Shown one piece after another: positions 6,996 through 16,169 of a stretch of 64,000 nucleotides of DNA. The stretch comes from Gordonia sp. PDNC005 (GTDB taxonomy: Bacteria; Actinomycetota; Actinomycetes; Mycobacteriales; Mycobacteriaceae), in the NCBI RefSeq assembly GCF_016919385.1, contig NZ_CP070351.1, positions 1,736,001-1,800,000 of the forward strand. The letters are read 5' to 3'. Every line of letters starts with the position of its first letter. Positions within the stretch are counted from its first letter, which is position 1. The notes under the pieces are model-generated. The model was not told where the DNA came from. It saw only the letters and a program-made list of their open reading frames with translations, and did no database searches. The translations under genes were made by a program, and so were the position numbers.

Positions 6996-9900
6996 GTGAT
7001 CACGCTGTTGTCCACGTCCGACACCGATCTGCGCACCGCCGCGACCTGCGGGGCGGACTACCGAGTCGCGAACCCGAGCCGCATCCTGCTCGACGAGATC
7101 CCCGCTCTCATCGACGGCGCCGATCTTGTCGTCGTCAGAATCCTGGGCGGACGCCGTGCATGGGAAGAGGGACTCGACGCGGTCCTCGCTCAGCAGGTGC
7201 CGGTGATCGTCCTCTCCGGTGAACTCAACCCCGACCCGGATCTGATGGCGATGTCGACCGTTCCGACAGGCGTCGCCGCCCAGGCCCACAGTTACTTCGT
7301 CGCGGGCGGTCACGCGAACCTCGCCGCCGTGCACAACTTCCTGTCCGACACCGTGCTGCTCACCGGCCTCGGATTCGCTCCGCCCGTCGAGACTCCCTCC
7401 TGGGGAATCCTGGAACGCACACCGTCCGGCTCATCGAGCGAGTCTTCCGGCTCATCGAGCGCAGTCGAGATGCGGGTCGGCGTCCTGTACTACCGGGCCC
7501 AGCATCTCGCTGGAAACACCGAGTACGTCGACACCCTGTGCACGGCGATCCAGAGTCACGGAGCGGACGCGCAAGCTGTCTTCTGCGCGTCCCTGCGGGC
7601 AGCCGACGACGATCTGATCGCCCATCTCGGCGCCTTCGACGCGTTGATCGTGACCGTGCTCGCTGCCGGCGGCACGACACCGGCCACCGCGGGCGCAGGC
7701 GGCGACGACGAAGCATGGAACGTCGAACGTCTCGCAGCCCTGGACATTCCGATCCTGCAAGGGCTGTGCCTCACGTCGTCCCGCGACGATTGGGCGTCGC
7801 AAGACGACGGGGTGTCGCCGCTCGACGTCGCGAGCCAGGTCGCAGTGCCCGAGTTCGACGGCCGCATCATCACAGTGCCGTTCTCGTTCAAAGAGTTCGA
7901 CGACAATGGACTGCCGTTCTACGCGCCCGACCCCGAGCGCTGCGCACGTGTCGCAGGCATCGCCGTCCGGCACGCTCGGCTGCGTCACCTTCCCGCGTCT
8001 GAGCGCCGTATCGCGCTTCTGCTGTCGGCCTACCCGACGAAGCATGCACGAATCGGCAACGCTGTCGGCCTCGACACCCCCCGCAGCCTTGTTCACCTGC
8101 TGAGGGCGCTCGGCGACGCCGGTTACCTGGTCGCCGACGACGTGCCGGGTCTCGGTGCGACCCCGGATGCTGACGATCCGGATGCACTTATGCACGCGTT
8201 GATCGACGCCGGAGGCCAGGACGCCGACTGGCTGACGGAGGACGCGCTGGCTGCGAATCCGATCCGAGTCGGGGCGGCCGACTACACACGCTGGTTCCAG
8301 ACCCTGCCAGAAGGTCTCCGCGGAGCGGTCATCGAACACTGGGGTCCGCCGCCCGGCGAGCTCTTCGTCGACAGGTCGGCGAATCCGGAGGGCGACATAG
8401 TGATCGCCGCGATGACGTTCGGGAACATCGTCCTGCTGGTGCAGCCGCCCCGCGGCTTCGGCGAGAATCCCGTCGCGATTTACCACGACCCGGACCTGCC
8501 GCCGAGTCACCACTACCTGGCGAGCTACCGTTGGCTCGCATCTCGGGCCGACACCGACGGGTGGGGTTTCGGCGCCGACGCCGTTGTCCACGTCGGCAAA
8601 CACGGCAACCTGGAATGGCTGCCCGGCAAGACCCTCGGCATGTCGGCGGACTGCGGCACCGATGCCGCGCTGGGTGACCTCCCACTGATCTACCCTTTCC
8701 TGGTCAACGACCCCGGCGAGGGCACTCAGGCGAAGCGTCGGGCGCACGCCGTGCTCGTCGACCATCTGATTCCGCCGATGGCCCGCGCCGAGTCGTACGG
8801 CGACATCTCCCGACTCGAACAGCTCCTCGACGAACACGCGAACATCTCCGCACTCGATCCGGGCAAGCTGCCGGCGATTCGACAGCAGATCTGGACCCTC
8901 CTGACCGCCGCGAAGATGGACGCCGACCTCGGCCTCGCGGAGCGCCCGGAGGAAGACGTGTTCGACGACATGCTCCTGCACGTCGACGGATGGCTCTGCG
9001 AGATCAAGGACGCCGCGATCCGCGACGGTCTCCACGTGCTCGGTCAGGCGCCTGACGCCGAGACCGAAGTGGACCTCGTCCTCGCCATGCTCCGGGCCCG
9101 CCAGCTGTGGGGTGGTTCGCAGAGCCTCCCGGGTCTGCGCGAAGCACTCGGTCTGGTCGAGAACGACTCGTCACGAGGTGACGTCGATCGTGTGGAGCAG
9201 ATCGCTCGCGACCTCGTGTCGGCATGTGCAGCGGGCGACTGGTCTGTTGAGACCGTCACCGCGGCATCAGTCGGTCATCCGGTCGAGGTTGAGAAGATTC
9301 TCACCTTCGCCGCCACCGAAGTGATTCCCCGGCTCCGACAGACGAGTCGCGAGATCGACCAGGTGCTCCATGCGCTCGACGGCGGTTTCATCGAGGCGGG
9401 GCCAAGCGGTTCACCGCTCCGCGGCCTGATAAACGTGCTCCCGACTGGCCGGAACTTCTATTCCGTCGACCCCAAGGCGGTTCCCTCCCAGTTGGCCTTC
9501 GAGACCGGTCGCGCGATGGCCGACTCCCTCGTGGAGCGTTATCTCGCCGACCACGGTGAGTATCCGGCGTCTGTCGGACTGTCGGTCTGGGGGACCAGCG
9601 CGATGCGGACCTCGGGCGACGACGTCGGCGAGATCCTCGCTCTCCTCGGTGTGGCCCCCGTGTGGGACGAGATGTCCCGCCGCATCACGGGCGTCGAACT
9701 GGTACCGCTCGCCGAACTCGGACGGCCTCGCATCGACGTCACGATCCGGATCTCGGGGTTCTTCCGCGACGCCTTCTCACATGTGGTCACCATGCTCGAC
9801 GACGCAGTGCGCCTCGCCGCCGACGCAGACGAGCCCGACTCCGACAACTTCGTGGCAGCACATGCTCGGGCGGCTGTCGCCGAGCACGGCGATGCACGAC

Positions 9901-10637
9901 GCGCGACGACCCGGGTGTTCGGCTCCCGTCCTGGGACGTACGGTGCCGGGCTACTCCAGTTGATCGACTCGAAGCAGTGGCGTACCGACGACGACCTCGC
10001 GGCTGTCTACACCGAATGGGGCGGATACGCGTACGGCCGCGACCTCGACGGTGTCGCCGCTGTCGACGACATGCGTGCGGCGTACCGCCGGATCGCCGTC
10101 GCCGCGAAGAACACCGACACCCGCGAACACGACATCGCCGACTCGGACGACTACTTCCAGTTCCACGGCGGGATGATCGCCACGGTCCGATCCCTCACCG
10201 GGTCGAACCCCGAGGCCTACATCGGCGACTCGACCCGCCCCGACTCCGTACGCACTCGCACACTTCACGAGGAGACCTCACGGGTGTTTCGCGCCCGCGT
10301 GGTGAACCCCCGTTGGCTGTCGGCAATGCGACGCCACGGGTACAAGGGCGCTTTCGAGATGGCGGCGACGGTCGACTACCTGTTCGGTTACGACGCCACA
10401 ACCGACGTCGTCGCCGACTGGATGTACGAACAGCTCACCGAGCAGTACGTTCTGGACGAGACCAACCGCGAGTTCCTGCAGCAGTCCAACCCCTGGGCCC
10501 TGCACGGGATCTCCGAGCGGCTCCTCGAAGCCGTGGAGCGCGACATGTGGCATGAGCCTCCCGCCGAACTCCTCGACGAACTCCGCCGCGTGTATCTCGA
10601 CGCCGAAGGCGACATCGAGGAGCGCACTGAGAGCTGA
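6996..10637 (+). CDS. cobN: Aerobic cobaltochelatase large subunit CobN
   Basis: ATP-dependent insertion of Co2+ into hydrogenobyrinate a,c-diamide, with CobS/CobT or ChlI/ChlD-like partners not in this window. The protein has 1213 residues, usual for actinobacterial CobN, and carries the landmarks VHVGKHGNLEWLPGK and GGHANL. The start is GTG at 6996 with GAGGAG six bases upstream; any start before this falls inside the riboswitch and is not credible. After FAPPVETPSWGILERT there is an odd Ser-rich stretch (GSSSESSGSSSAVEM, DNA 7424-7472). It is made of two copies of a dispersed repeat, so the gene has absorbed repeat DNA in frame in a loop. Confidence 0.95.
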   Translation: MITLLSTSDTDLRTAATCGADYRVANPSRILLDEIPALIDGADLVVVRILGGRRAWEEGLDAVLAQQVPVIVLSGELNPDPDLMAMSTVPTGVAAQAHSYFVAGGHANLAAVHNFLSDTVLLTGLGFAPPVETPSWGILERTPSGSSSESSGSSSAVEMRVGVLYYRAQHLAGNTEYVDTLCTAIQSHGADAQAVFCASLRAADDDLIAHLGAFDALIVTVLAAGGTTPATAGAGGDDEAWNVERLAALDIPILQGLCLTSSRDDWASQDDGVSPLDVASQVAVPEFDGRIITVPFSFKEFDDNGLPFYAPDPERCARVAGIAVRHARLRHLPASERRIALLLSAYPTKHARIGNAVGLDTPRSLVHLLRALGDAGYLVADDVPGLGATPDADDPDALMHALIDAGGQDADWLTEDALAANPIRVGAADYTRWFQTLPEGLRGAVIEHWGPPPGELFVDRSANPEGDIVIAAMTFGNIVLLVQPPRGFGENPVAIYHDPDLPPSHHYLASYRWLASRADTDGWGFGADAVVHVGKHGNLEWLPGKTLGMSADCGTDAALGDLPLIYPFLVNDPGEGTQAKRRAHAVLVDHLIPPMARAESYGDISRLEQLLDEHANISALDPGKLPAIRQQIWTLLTAAKMDADLGLAERPEEDVFDDMLLHVDGWLCEIKDAAIRDGLHVLGQAPDAETEVDLVLAMLRARQLWGGSQSLPGLREALGLVENDSSRGDVDRVEQIARDLVSACAAGDWSVETVTAASVGHPVEVEKILTFAATEVIPRLRQTSREIDQVLHALDGGFIEAGPSGSPLRGLINVLPTGRNFYSVDPKAVPSQLAFETGRAMADSLVERYLADHGEYPASVGLSVWGTSAMRTSGDDVGEILALLGVAPVWDEMSRRITGVELVPLAELGRPRIDVTIRISGFFRDAFSHVVTMLDDAVRLAADADEPDSDNFVAAHARAAVAEHGDARRATTRVFGSRPGTYGAGLLQLIDSKQWRTDDDLAAVYTEWGGYAYGRDLDGVAAVDDMRAAYRRIAVAAKNTDTREHDIADSDDYFQFHGGMIATVRSLTGSNPEAYIGDSTRPDSVRTRTLHEETSRVFRARVVNPRWLSAMRRHGYKGAFEMAATVDYLFGYDATTDVVADWMYEQLTEQYVLDETNREFLQQSNPWALHGISERLLEAVERDMWHEPPAELLDELRRVYLDAEGDIEERTES
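7426..7470 (+). repeat. Tandem copies of a dispersed repeat inside cobN
   Basis: CCGGCTCATCGAGCG occurs at 7426-7440 and again at 7448-7462. The second copy runs into CAGTCGAGA, so TCGAGCGCAGTCGAGA matches the arm at 5538-5551 downstream of DUF222. The length keeps the cobN frame. It encodes low-complexity Ser/Glu. Confidence 0.75.
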
Positions 10638-10658
10638 CGTGCCAGAGACGCGGGCTCG

Positions 10659-10686
10659 CCCTGAGCGAGCGGAGCGAGTCGAAGGG
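10659..10686. repeat. Dispersed palindromic repeat element
   Basis: Between cobN and fxsA, CCCTGAGCGAGCGGAGCGAG followed by TCGAAGGG forms an imperfect palindrome (outer CCCT/AGGG, inner GAGCGAGCGGAGCGAG). It is related in composition to the repeats at 5536-5617 and 7426-7470. The rest of the 136-base gap shows only the fxsA ribosome site. Confidence 0.5.
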
Positions 10687-10773
10687 AACTCTTTTGTGGA
10701 CGCAGGCGTTGTACGTACAGACAAGCGCACGTGACACGACAGTGTCCCAACGACGCACGAGGGAGACACGGAC

Positions 10774-11301
10774 ATGATCAGGCTTCTACTCGCGGGCTAC
10801 GTCGTGGTGGAAATCGCGGCATTCGCAGCGTTGACCTACTTCCTCGGCTTCGGGTGGGCCTTGCTGATCACCCTGGGCGCCGCAGCAGTCGGCTTCTCTG
10901 TGCTGGGCCGCCGCGCTCGTGGACTCACCGCTGACCTGCGGCGAGCGTCCCGACGCGAACCGACAGACGGGGAACCTGCGTCCGACACAGCGCTGTTCGC
11001 CGGTGCAGCGTTGTTCACGATCCTTCCAGGTGTGGTCTCGACCGTTGTCGGACTTGTTCTTATGACACCACCGGTCCGCCGCATGCTTGCGCCTGCCGTT
11101 GAGCGGAGCCTCCTCCGGCGCACCTCGTTCATGGTGGCCGGAGTTCCCGGCGGAATGGGCCGTCGCTATGTGGACGGATCCGTCGAGGGCGACGTCGTCG
11201 ACCAGACGTCCGATGTGGTCGACGTCACGCCGCGCAATCCAGACGGCAGCGTCTACATCGACCTGCCCCGGCTGCCGAAGTCGCCGGTCACCCAACCCTG
11301 A
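10774..11301 (+). CDS. fxsA: FxsA family membrane protein
   Basis: A 175-residue inner-membrane protein. The N-terminal half has two hydrophobic segments (about residues 5-45) with the YVVVEIAAFAALTYFLGFGWAL-type start of FxsA, then a third hydrophobic segment around residues 75-95 (ALFTILPGVVSTVVG). The soluble tail is charged and ends with a proline-rich patch. E. coli FxsA suppresses F-exclusion of phage T7; the role in actinobacteria is unknown. A GGGAGA ribosome site precedes the ATG. It is followed at 36 bases by the amidohydrolase gene and may be co-transcribed. Confidence 0.85.
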   Translation: MIRLLLAGYVVVEIAAFAALTYFLGFGWALLITLGAAAVGFSVLGRRARGLTADLRRASRREPTDGEPASDTALFAGAALFTILPGVVSTVVGLVLMTPPVRRMLAPAVERSLLRRTSFMVAGVPGGMGRRYVDGSVEGDVVDQTSDVVDVTPRNPDGSVYIDLPRLPKSPVTQP

Positions 11302-11337
11302 CGGCAGGCCCGCCGACCCTTTGACACAATCGAGGGC

Positions 11338-12960
11338 GTGACCACACAGCTTCTGGTCGGCGGAATGGTCTATTCCTCGCCGGCCGTCCCCGATGCCACT
11401 GCATTCGCGATCACCGACGGCGTTGTCGTCTGGGTCGGGACCGACGATGTGGGTAGGGCACTCCACCCTGACGCAGAGGTGATCGACCTCGAAGGTCACT
11501 TCGTCGCACCGGCGTTCGTCGACTCGCACGTTCATCTGACTGACATGGGGCTTCGGCTGACCGGTCTAGACCTGACGGACGCCACGAGCCGCACCGACTG
11601 TCTCGATCGGCTCGCCGCGCACGTGGCCGACTCTGATCAGGCGATCGTCTGGGGTCTCGGCTGGGACGCGTCCACGTGGTCCGGCGATCAGCCTGACGAC
11701 GACATGCCGCCCACCACCGCCGACATCGATCGGGTCGCCGGTGGGCGCCCCGTCTACCTGGCGCGTGTCGACGAGCATTCGGCAGCGGCTTCAAGTGCGC
11801 TTCGGGAGCTTGTGCACGGTATCGAGGCCGTCACCGGTTTTGATGCGCAAGGACCGCTGGTCGCAGACGCCCACCATCGTGTCCGTGCGGCGGCGCGTGC
11901 ACTGATCACTCCCGAAGCCCGCCACGACGCGCAGATCAAGGCGCTCGATCACGCCGCGGCGCGCGGCGTCGTCGCCGTTCACGAGAACGGCGGTCCCGAC
12001 ATCAGCGGGGTGGACGACTTCCGCTCGCTCGCCGACCTCGAGCACGGTGTGACAGTCCGCCGGTATTGGGGTCAGCCGGTCAGCACGCTGGAGGAGGCAC
12101 GCGCCGTGGTCTCCGCGATGGGTGCCGACGGGATCGGCGGTGACCTGTTCGTGGACGGCGCGCTGGGGTCACGCACCGCGTGGCTGAGCACGGAGTACAG
12201 CGATGCACCGGGTGAGTTCGGCGTGAGCTACCTCGACGAAGAGTCCGTCGCCAACCATCTGCGCGCGACCACACTCGCAGGTGTGCAGGCCGGGTTCCAC
12301 GTGATCGGCGACGGCGCCGTCGCGGCTGTCGCGGCCGCGATGACCCTCGTCGCCGACGAACTGGGCACGCCCGCGCTCGCACGATGCGCCCATCGTCTCG
12401 AACACGCCGAGATGGTCACTACGGAGCAGGCCGAGGTGTTCGCACGATGCGGAGTGGTCGCGAGCATGCAGCCGCTGTTCGACGACGAATGGGGCGGCGA
12501 CGACGCCCTGTACGTCAAGCGGCTCGGTGACCGGGCTCCGACGCTCAACAACTTCGCGGGCCTGGCAAAAGCGGGAGTAGCCCTAGCGTTCTCGAGTGAC
12601 GCACCGGTCTGCGACATCGACCCGTGGGCGACCATTCGTGCCGCGGCGCACCACCACACGCCCACCAACGCGATCTCGCCCCGCGCCGCGTTCGCCGCCT
12701 GCACTCGTGGCGGCTGGCGCGCCGGAGGGATCAACGACGGGCTCACCGGCACGCTCGTGCCGGGTGCGCCCGCCCACTACGCGGTATGGGACGTCGACGA
12801 ACTCGTCGTCGCCGCCTCTCATGCGGGCGTGCAGCGTTGGTCCACCGATCCCAGATCGCGTGTCCCGGCGCTCCCTGACGTCGCTCCCGGCGCGCGGCTG
12901 CCCGAATGCGTCCGGACAGTCGCTGCCGGAGTCACCATTTACGAGCGGCCGACTGCGTGA
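11338..12960 (+). CDS. Amidohydrolase (YtcJ-like, amidohydrolase family 3)
   Basis: A 540-residue metal-dependent hydrolase starting at GTG 11338. The metal-binding pattern of the family is present: DSHVHLTDMG near residue 62, a central GDLFVDGALGSRTAW segment, HRLEHAEMV near residue 357, and FSSDAPVCDIDPW near 420. The substrate is not predictable; relatives act on N-acyl or amide compounds. The last bases overlap the lnt GTG start (GTGA), so it is coupled to lnt-ppm1. I see no signal peptide, so it should be cytoplasmic. Confidence 0.85.
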   Translation: MTTQLLVGGMVYSSPAVPDATAFAITDGVVVWVGTDDVGRALHPDAEVIDLEGHFVAPAFVDSHVHLTDMGLRLTGLDLTDATSRTDCLDRLAAHVADSDQAIVWGLGWDASTWSGDQPDDDMPPTTADIDRVAGGRPVYLARVDEHSAAASSALRELVHGIEAVTGFDAQGPLVADAHHRVRAAARALITPEARHDAQIKALDHAAARGVVAVHENGGPDISGVDDFRSLADLEHGVTVRRYWGQPVSTLEEARAVVSAMGADGIGGDLFVDGALGSRTAWLSTEYSDAPGEFGVSYLDEESVANHLRATTLAGVQAGFHVIGDGAVAAVAAAMTLVADELGTPALARCAHRLEHAEMVTTEQAEVFARCGVVASMQPLFDDEWGGDDALYVKRLGDRAPTLNNFAGLAKAGVALAFSSDAPVCDIDPWATIRAAAHHHTPTNAISPRAAFAACTRGGWRAGGINDGLTGTLVPGAPAHYAVWDVDELVVAASHAGVQRWSTDPRSRVPALPDVAPGARLPECVRTVAAGVTIYERPTA

Positions 12961-14567
12961 GGCTCCCCGGCTGGGCGTGGCGACTTCTCGGGGCGGCCGC
13001 GTCCGGCGGGCTGATGTACGCCGCGTTCCCACCGCGCAACCTGTGGTTCCTAGCTCCGCTGTCGCTCGCAGGGCTGTACGCGGTCCTGCGCGTCGGACGA
13101 CCGCGGATCCGAATCGGCGCCCTGTCGGGGTTCGTCTTCGGCGTCGCGTTCTTCGTGCCGCTCCTGCCGTGGATCGGGGAATACGTCGGACCGTTGCCAT
13201 GGCTTGCGTTGGCGGTTGTCATGGCGTTGTATCTCGCCGCATTCGGCGCAGTCGCGACCCTCACGATGCGACTGAGATACGCGCCCGTCTGGTTCGCCGT
13301 CGCCTGGGTCGGAGTCGAAGCGATCCGATCCTCTTTTCCCTTCGGTGGGTTTCCGTGGGGCCGGGCTGCATTCAGCCAGACCTCCGGCCTCCTGCTTCCG
13401 TTGACGTCTCTCGTCGGGGCGCCGGGGCTCTCATTCCTGGTCGCGATCGTCGGAGCCGGCGCGGGTGCTTGTGTCCTTGCGGTGATCGAGGTGAGGCAGG
13501 GGAGCGGCGGACGTCTGCGCCCGGCCGCGGGTGCCGCGGTGGTTGTCGTCTCATTGCTCGCGGGTGCGGTGATGAGCGCGGTCGGCGCACCTGGAACACA
13601 CGCCACGGGATCGATCGACGTCGCCGCCGTTCAGGGCAATGTTCCGCGGCTGGGCCTCGATTTCAACGAACAGCGCCGAGCTGTGCTCGACAATCACGTC
13701 AAACAGACGATGGAACTCGCCCGCCAGGTTCGGGACGGCGGCCGCATTCAACCCGATATCGTGCTGTGGCCGGAGAACGCATCAGACATCCCGCCGTCGC
13801 TGAATCCGGACGCCGCCGAGTTGATCCGCTCTGCGGCCACCTCGGTCGGTGTGCCGATCGTGCTCGGTACCCTCGTGCCGAACGATGACGGTCGGCCGTC
13901 CAACTCGGTCCTGCTGTGGGGCGTCACGGGCAAGGTCGCCGACTCCGAGCCGTCTGGCCGCTACGACAAGCACATCATCCAACCCTTCGGTGAGTACCTG
14001 CCGTGGAGGGGATTCTTCCGGCACTTCTCGTCGTACGCCGACCGCGCAGGCGACTTCCGTCCGGGCACCGGCCCCACGACCCTCACGGCCCGGACGCCCG
14101 AGGGCTCGGTGCGTCTCGGCGTCTCGACGTGCTGGGAAGTCGCGTTCGACCGCTCTCCACGTCAGGCGATAGACGACGGTGCGCAGCTCCTGTACGTGCC
14201 GACCAACAACGCGACGTTCGGTCTCACCGAGATGAGCAGTCAGCAGCTCGCGATGTCGCGCGTTCGGGCCGTTGAGACCGGCCGCGACGTCGCCGTCGTG
14301 TCGACCAGCGGGCTCAGCGCATTGATCCGGTCCGACGGCACGATCATCGACCAGAGTGCACTCTTCGAGCCGGCTCTGCTGCAGAGCCCGCTGGAACTGC
14401 GCGACGGACGCACCGTCGCGGTCCGGCTCGGGGCCTGGCCGGAACGCGCGATACTGCTGATCTTGGTGGTCGGGTTTTTGTACGCGCTGATGCGAGCGAC
14501 TAACCTCGATGTGTTCGCCGGTCGACGCCGACCGGCCGGAGGGATGAAGGAGCACGATGAGCGGTAG
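12957..14567 (+). CDS. lnt: Apolipoprotein N-acyltransferase Lnt
   Basis: Integral membrane enzyme that N-acylates the terminal cysteine of lipoproteins. The 536-residue protein has a multi-span N-terminal part (about residues 1-205) and a nitrilase-fold domain with the catalytic triad visible as E273 (WPEN), K338 ([15 protein letters not shown]) and C392 (STCWE). A last membrane span lies near residues 500-520. The GTG start at 12957 overlaps the previous stop (GTGA). The next gene, ppm1, overlaps by 11 bases. In M. tuberculosis these two activities are fused in one polypeptide; here they are separate but coupled. Confidence 0.93.
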   Translation: MRLPGWAWRLLGAAASGGLMYAAFPPRNLWFLAPLSLAGLYAVLRVGRPRIRIGALSGFVFGVAFFVPLLPWIGEYVGPLPWLALAVVMALYLAAFGAVATLTMRLRYAPVWFAVAWVGVEAIRSSFPFGGFPWGRAAFSQTSGLLLPLTSLVGAPGLSFLVAIVGAGAGACVLAVIEVRQGSGGRLRPAAGAAVVVVSLLAGAVMSAVGAPGTHATGSIDVAAVQGNVPRLGLDFNEQRRAVLDNHVKQTMELARQVRDGGRIQPDIVLWPENASDIPPSLNPDAAELIRSAATSVGVPIVLGTLVPNDDGRPSNSVLLWGVTGKVADSEPSGRYDKHIIQPFGEYLPWRGFFRHFSSYADRAGDFRPGTGPTTLTARTPEGSVRLGVSTCWEVAFDRSPRQAIDDGAQLLYVPTNNATFGLTEMSSQQLAMSRVRAVETGRDVAVVSTSGLSALIRSDGTIIDQSALFEPALLQSPLELRDGRTVAVRLGAWPERAILLILVVGFLYALMRATNLDVFAGRRRPAGGMKEHDER

Positions 14568-15324
14568 CGATCAGGAAGTGATCGGACAGCGGGGCGCGGG
14601 GGCGCTCGTCGTCATTCCCACATTCAACGAACGTGAGAATCTGCCCCTGATCGTCGGACGTCTGCTCGAAGCGATGTCCGACGTGCACGTGCTGGTGGTC
14701 GACGACTCCAGTCCCGACGGGACCGGCGACGTCGCCGATCAGCTCGCAGTCGACGACACCGCGGGCCGCATCCACGTGATGCACCGCACGGCCAAGGACG
14801 GCCTCGGCAAGGCCTACCTCGCGGGTTTCGCGTGGGGCCTGGACCGCGACTACCGCGTGATCGTCGAAATGGACGCCGACGGCAGTCACGCTCCCGAGCA
14901 GCTGCACCGGCTGTTCGACGAGATCAACGCGGGCGCGGATCTTGTCATCGGATCGCGCTACGTCCCCGGGGGCGCGCTGGTCAACTGGCCGAAGCGGCGC
15001 GAGGTGCTCTCGAAGGGTGCGAACACCTACGCGCGTCTGGCTCTCGGTTCCAAGATCAAGGACATCACCGCCGGCTACCGGGCATTCCGTCGTGAGGTCC
15101 TTGAGAAGATCGGTCTCGACCAGGTCGACTCCGCGGGCTACTGCTTCCAGATCGACCTGGCCTGGCGAACGATGCAGGCAGGCTTCGTCATCCGCGAAGT
15201 CCCCATCACGTTCACCGAGCGTGCCATCGGCGAGTCGAAGATGGACGGCGGCGTGATCGCCGAGTCGTTCCTGAAGGTGGCCCGCTGGGGCATCGAAGGC
15301 CGCACCGCACGATTCCGCCGCTGA
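14557..15324 (+). CDS. ppm1: Polyprenol-monophosphomannose synthase Ppm1
   Basis: Family 2 glycosyltransferase that transfers mannose from GDP-mannose to polyprenyl phosphate, supplying lipomannan, lipoarabinomannan and protein mannosylation. The 255-residue protein has the GT2 motifs [10 protein letters not shown] (about residues 20-29), VDDSSPDGT (about 48-56) and the [10 protein letters not shown] metal site (about 107-116). It has no C-terminal membrane domain, as in actinobacterial Ppm1 catalytic domains. It overlaps lnt by 11 bases, and the ATGAAGGAGCACG sequence in the end of lnt supplies the ribosome site. A strong hairpin terminator follows. Confidence 0.93.
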   Translation: MSGSDQEVIGQRGAGALVVIPTFNERENLPLIVGRLLEAMSDVHVLVVDDSSPDGTGDVADQLAVDDTAGRIHVMHRTAKDGLGKAYLAGFAWGLDRDYRVIVEMDADGSHAPEQLHRLFDEINAGADLVIGSRYVPGGALVNWPKRREVLSKGANTYARLALGSKIKDITAGYRAFRREVLEKIGLDQVDSAGYCFQIDLAWRTMQAGFVIREVPITFTERAIGESKMDGGVIAESFLKVARWGIEGRTARFRR

Positions 15325-15340
15325 CCGACCACACATACGA

Positions 15341-15370
15341 GTGAGGCCCCGTCTTTCGACGGGGCCTCAC
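15341..15370. terminator. Bidirectional hairpin terminator between ppm1 and rbpA
   Basis: A perfect 13-base stem GTGAGGCCCCGTC / GACGGGGCCTCAC with a TTTC loop lies between two convergent genes and is followed by a T-rich stretch. It should end transcription from both sides. Confidence 0.85.
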
Positions 15371-15388
15371 TCATTCTGTTTCGCGATG

Positions 15389-15733
15389 CTAGGCGGTACC
15401 GCCGCGTCGGCGCTGCTTGAGCAGGTCGAGACGCTCGGCGAGCAGAACTTCCAACTCCTCTTCCGAACGGCGCTCCAGCAGCATGTCCCAGTGGGTGCGT
15501 GGCGGCTTGCCCTTCTTCTCCTCCGGCTCCGCGCCTTCGAGGATCGTGCCCTCCATACCGTTTTTGCACGGCCACTTCGACGGGATCTCGGCGTCGTCAG
15601 CGAACGGGATGTCGAAGATCTCACCATTGTCGGTGCGGTACTGGACGATCCGCCGCGGTGCGAGGTCGTGGTCGCGGTCGGTCTCGTAGCTCACCGCTCC
15701 GAGCCGGCTACCGCGCAGTACTCGATCAGCCAT
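15389..15733 (-). CDS. rbpA: RNA polymerase-binding protein RbpA
   Basis: Essential actinobacterial transcription factor that binds sigma factor and RNA polymerase and stabilises open complexes. It has 114 residues, the normal size. The core shows RGSRLGAVSYETDRD, YRTDNGEIFDIPFADDAEIP and WPCKNG, and the sigma-interacting C-terminal helix RTHWDMLLERRSEEELEVLL is present. GAGAGGA lies just before the ATG. A TAGAAT -10 hexamer is seen on the minus strand at 15767-15772, about 34 bases upstream. It is divergent from the DUF475 operon. Confidence 0.96.
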   Translation of the reverse strand: MADRVLRGSRLGAVSYETDRDHDLAPRRIVQYRTDNGEIFDIPFADDAEIPSKWPCKNGMEGTILEGAEPEEKKGKPPRTHWDMLLERRSEEELEVLLAERLDLLKQRRRGGTA

Positions 15734-15797
15734 TCATGGGTCCTCTCAAAAGACAGTGGTCCGACTATTCTACGCGTCCCACGCGAGTGGTGCGCGG

Positions 15798-15817
15798 ACC
15801 GGTCCGTCTGGACCGGT
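15798..15817. promoter_or_regulatory. Palindrome in the promoter of the 15831 operon
   Basis: ACCGGTCC-GTCT-GGACCGGT is a perfect 8-base inverted repeat. Its last T is the first base of a possible -10 (TAACGT, 15817-15822) that lies 8 bases before the GTG at 15831. That arrangement suits a leaderless transcript with an operator in the promoter spacer. The regulator is unknown. Confidence 0.55.
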
Positions 15818-15830
15818 AACGTAGGCAAGC

Positions 15831-16169
15831 GTGTCAGAGACGTCGACTCGCAAGCGACCGTACGCCTGCGCCTGGTGCGGCCGGCAAATGGTCGACTCCG
15901 AGACCGGTCGACGGCGAAAGTACTGCAAACGATCGTGCCGTCAACGCGCTTACGAACAGAGAACGCTTCTTGAGGGCACTGCTATTCCCGGCGACGCCCT
16001 CATCCTGTCGGCGGCCGAGGCCGAAGCCCTCGGCGATCGACTGTTCGAACTCCGATGCGCCGCAGAAGACATCCGTACCGCGCTCGCCGAGAACGCCGAT
16101 CAGGCGTCGTTGAGCTCGATGGCCGACGAACTCGTGCGAATGGCCGACGAAGCAGAAAGGCTCCGATGA
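15831..16169 (+). CDS. Small Cys-containing zinc-finger-like protein, unknown function
   Basis: A 112-residue soluble protein starting at GTG 15831. The N-terminal basic part has CAWC near residue 13 and RRKYCKRSCRQRAYEQR near 29-45. This C-x2-C ... C-x3-C arrangement resembles small treble-clef zinc ribbons. The rest is acidic and helical. I do not recognise a named family. Its TGA overlaps the ATG of the DUF475 gene (ATGA), so the two are translationally coupled. A role in nucleic-acid binding or in regulating the operon is only an inference. Confidence 0.75.
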   Translation: MSETSTRKRPYACAWCGRQMVDSETGRRRKYCKRSCRQRAYEQRTLLEGTAIPGDALILSAAEAEALGDRLFELRCAAEDIRTALAENADQASLSSMADELVRMADEAERLR

